This document shows, piece after piece, positions 5,503 through 5,558 of a stretch of 5,558 nt of DNA. Position numbers and translations under genes: made by a program. Source of the DNA: Patescibacteria group bacterium (GTDB lineage Bacteria > Patescibacteriota > Minisyncoccia > UBA6257 > 02-FULL-45-10c); contig JAMCXE010000034.1 in assembly GCA_023474975.1 (NCBI GenBank), forward strand, positions 1 to 5,558, given 5' to 3'. The notes under the pieces are model-generated. The model did not search any database. It was not told the origin of the DNA and saw only the letters and a list, made by a program, of their open reading frames with translations. Every line of letters begins with the position of its first letter. The first letter of the stretch is position 1.

Positions 5503-5558
5503 ATGTACGATCTGATAATCATAGGCGGCGGTCCGGCTGGAGTTTCCGCTGGAATTTA
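5503..5558 (+). CDS. trxB: Thioredoxin reductase-like FAD/NAD(P)H flavoprotein, 5' fragment
   Basis: Only 18 codons are inside the window; the gene runs off the right edge. The translation MYDLIIIGGGPAGVSAGI shows the N-terminal beta strand and the GxGxxG dinucleotide-binding loop (G8-G9-G10-P11-A12-G13) of the FAD-binding domain. The YDLIIIGGGPAG form is characteristic of thioredoxin reductases and their relatives. Position after a small redoxin and a DsbA-like protein makes thioredoxin reductase the best guess, where it would use NAD(P)H to reduce the redoxin. The same N-terminus also occurs in AhpF, ferredoxin-NADP reductase-like and other two-dinucleotide-fold flavoproteins. The CxxC motif that would settle the matter lies beyond the window. 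The ATG at 5498 is out of frame. Confidence 0.75.
   Translation, partial: MYDLIIIGGGPAGVSAGI

Noticed and set aside
1..5558. Alternative genetic code with TGA as glycine, as in some Patescibacteria
   Set aside because: No gene needs read-through of TGA, and conserved glycines are encoded by GGN codons throughout.

Overview
The window looks like a piece of a small-genome, AT-leaning bacterium, most likely a Patescibacteria/CPR-type lineage. This is an inference from protein style, from short genes with weak or absent Shine-Dalgarno sequences, and from stop codons that are TAA (four times) and TAG (once) and never TGA. No marker gene fixes the taxonomy. The standard genetic code reads well throughout.

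Layout. Positions 1-41 are an exact inverted copy of 343-383, a coding segment of the first gene, and probably mark a fold-back or chimeric contig edge. A type I signal peptidase (89-682, +) follows and ends in an intrinsic terminator. It converges on a minus-strand envelope-polysaccharide block: a membrane-bound sugar-phosphate transferase (3909-2572) and a Wzx-type flippase (2156-714). Between these two genes lies an element of about 360 bp. It consists of a small GIY-YIG nuclease gene, broken by one extra base in an A8 tract, bracketed by two inverted 33-bp palindromic repeats. The element ends four bases before the flippase start codon.

A 220-bp divergent intergenic region (3910-4130) holds an AT-rich palindrome, a striking 19-bp-stem hairpin and a small GC hairpin just before the next gene. 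The plus-strand block is a thiol-redox cluster: a membrane-anchored DsbA-like thioredoxin-fold protein (4131-4982), a glutaredoxin/NrdH-like protein (5094-5342) and the first 18 codons of a thioredoxin-reductase-like flavoprotein (from 5503). A second kind of palindromic repeat (4992-5081) separates the first two, and a 160-bp structured spacer separates the last two.

How it fits together. The phosphotransferase would start glycan assembly on a polyprenyl phosphate, and the flippase would move the finished lipid-linked glycan outward. The DsbA-like protein would oxidise or isomerise exported proteins, while the small redoxin and the reductase would form a cytosolic NAD(P)H-driven thiol-reducing pair. 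The signal peptidase has two extracytoplasmic cysteines and could be a DsbA client. The most notable non-gene content is the inverted-repeat-bracketed GIY-YIG unit, together with several unrelated palindromic elements packed into nearly every intergenic gap.
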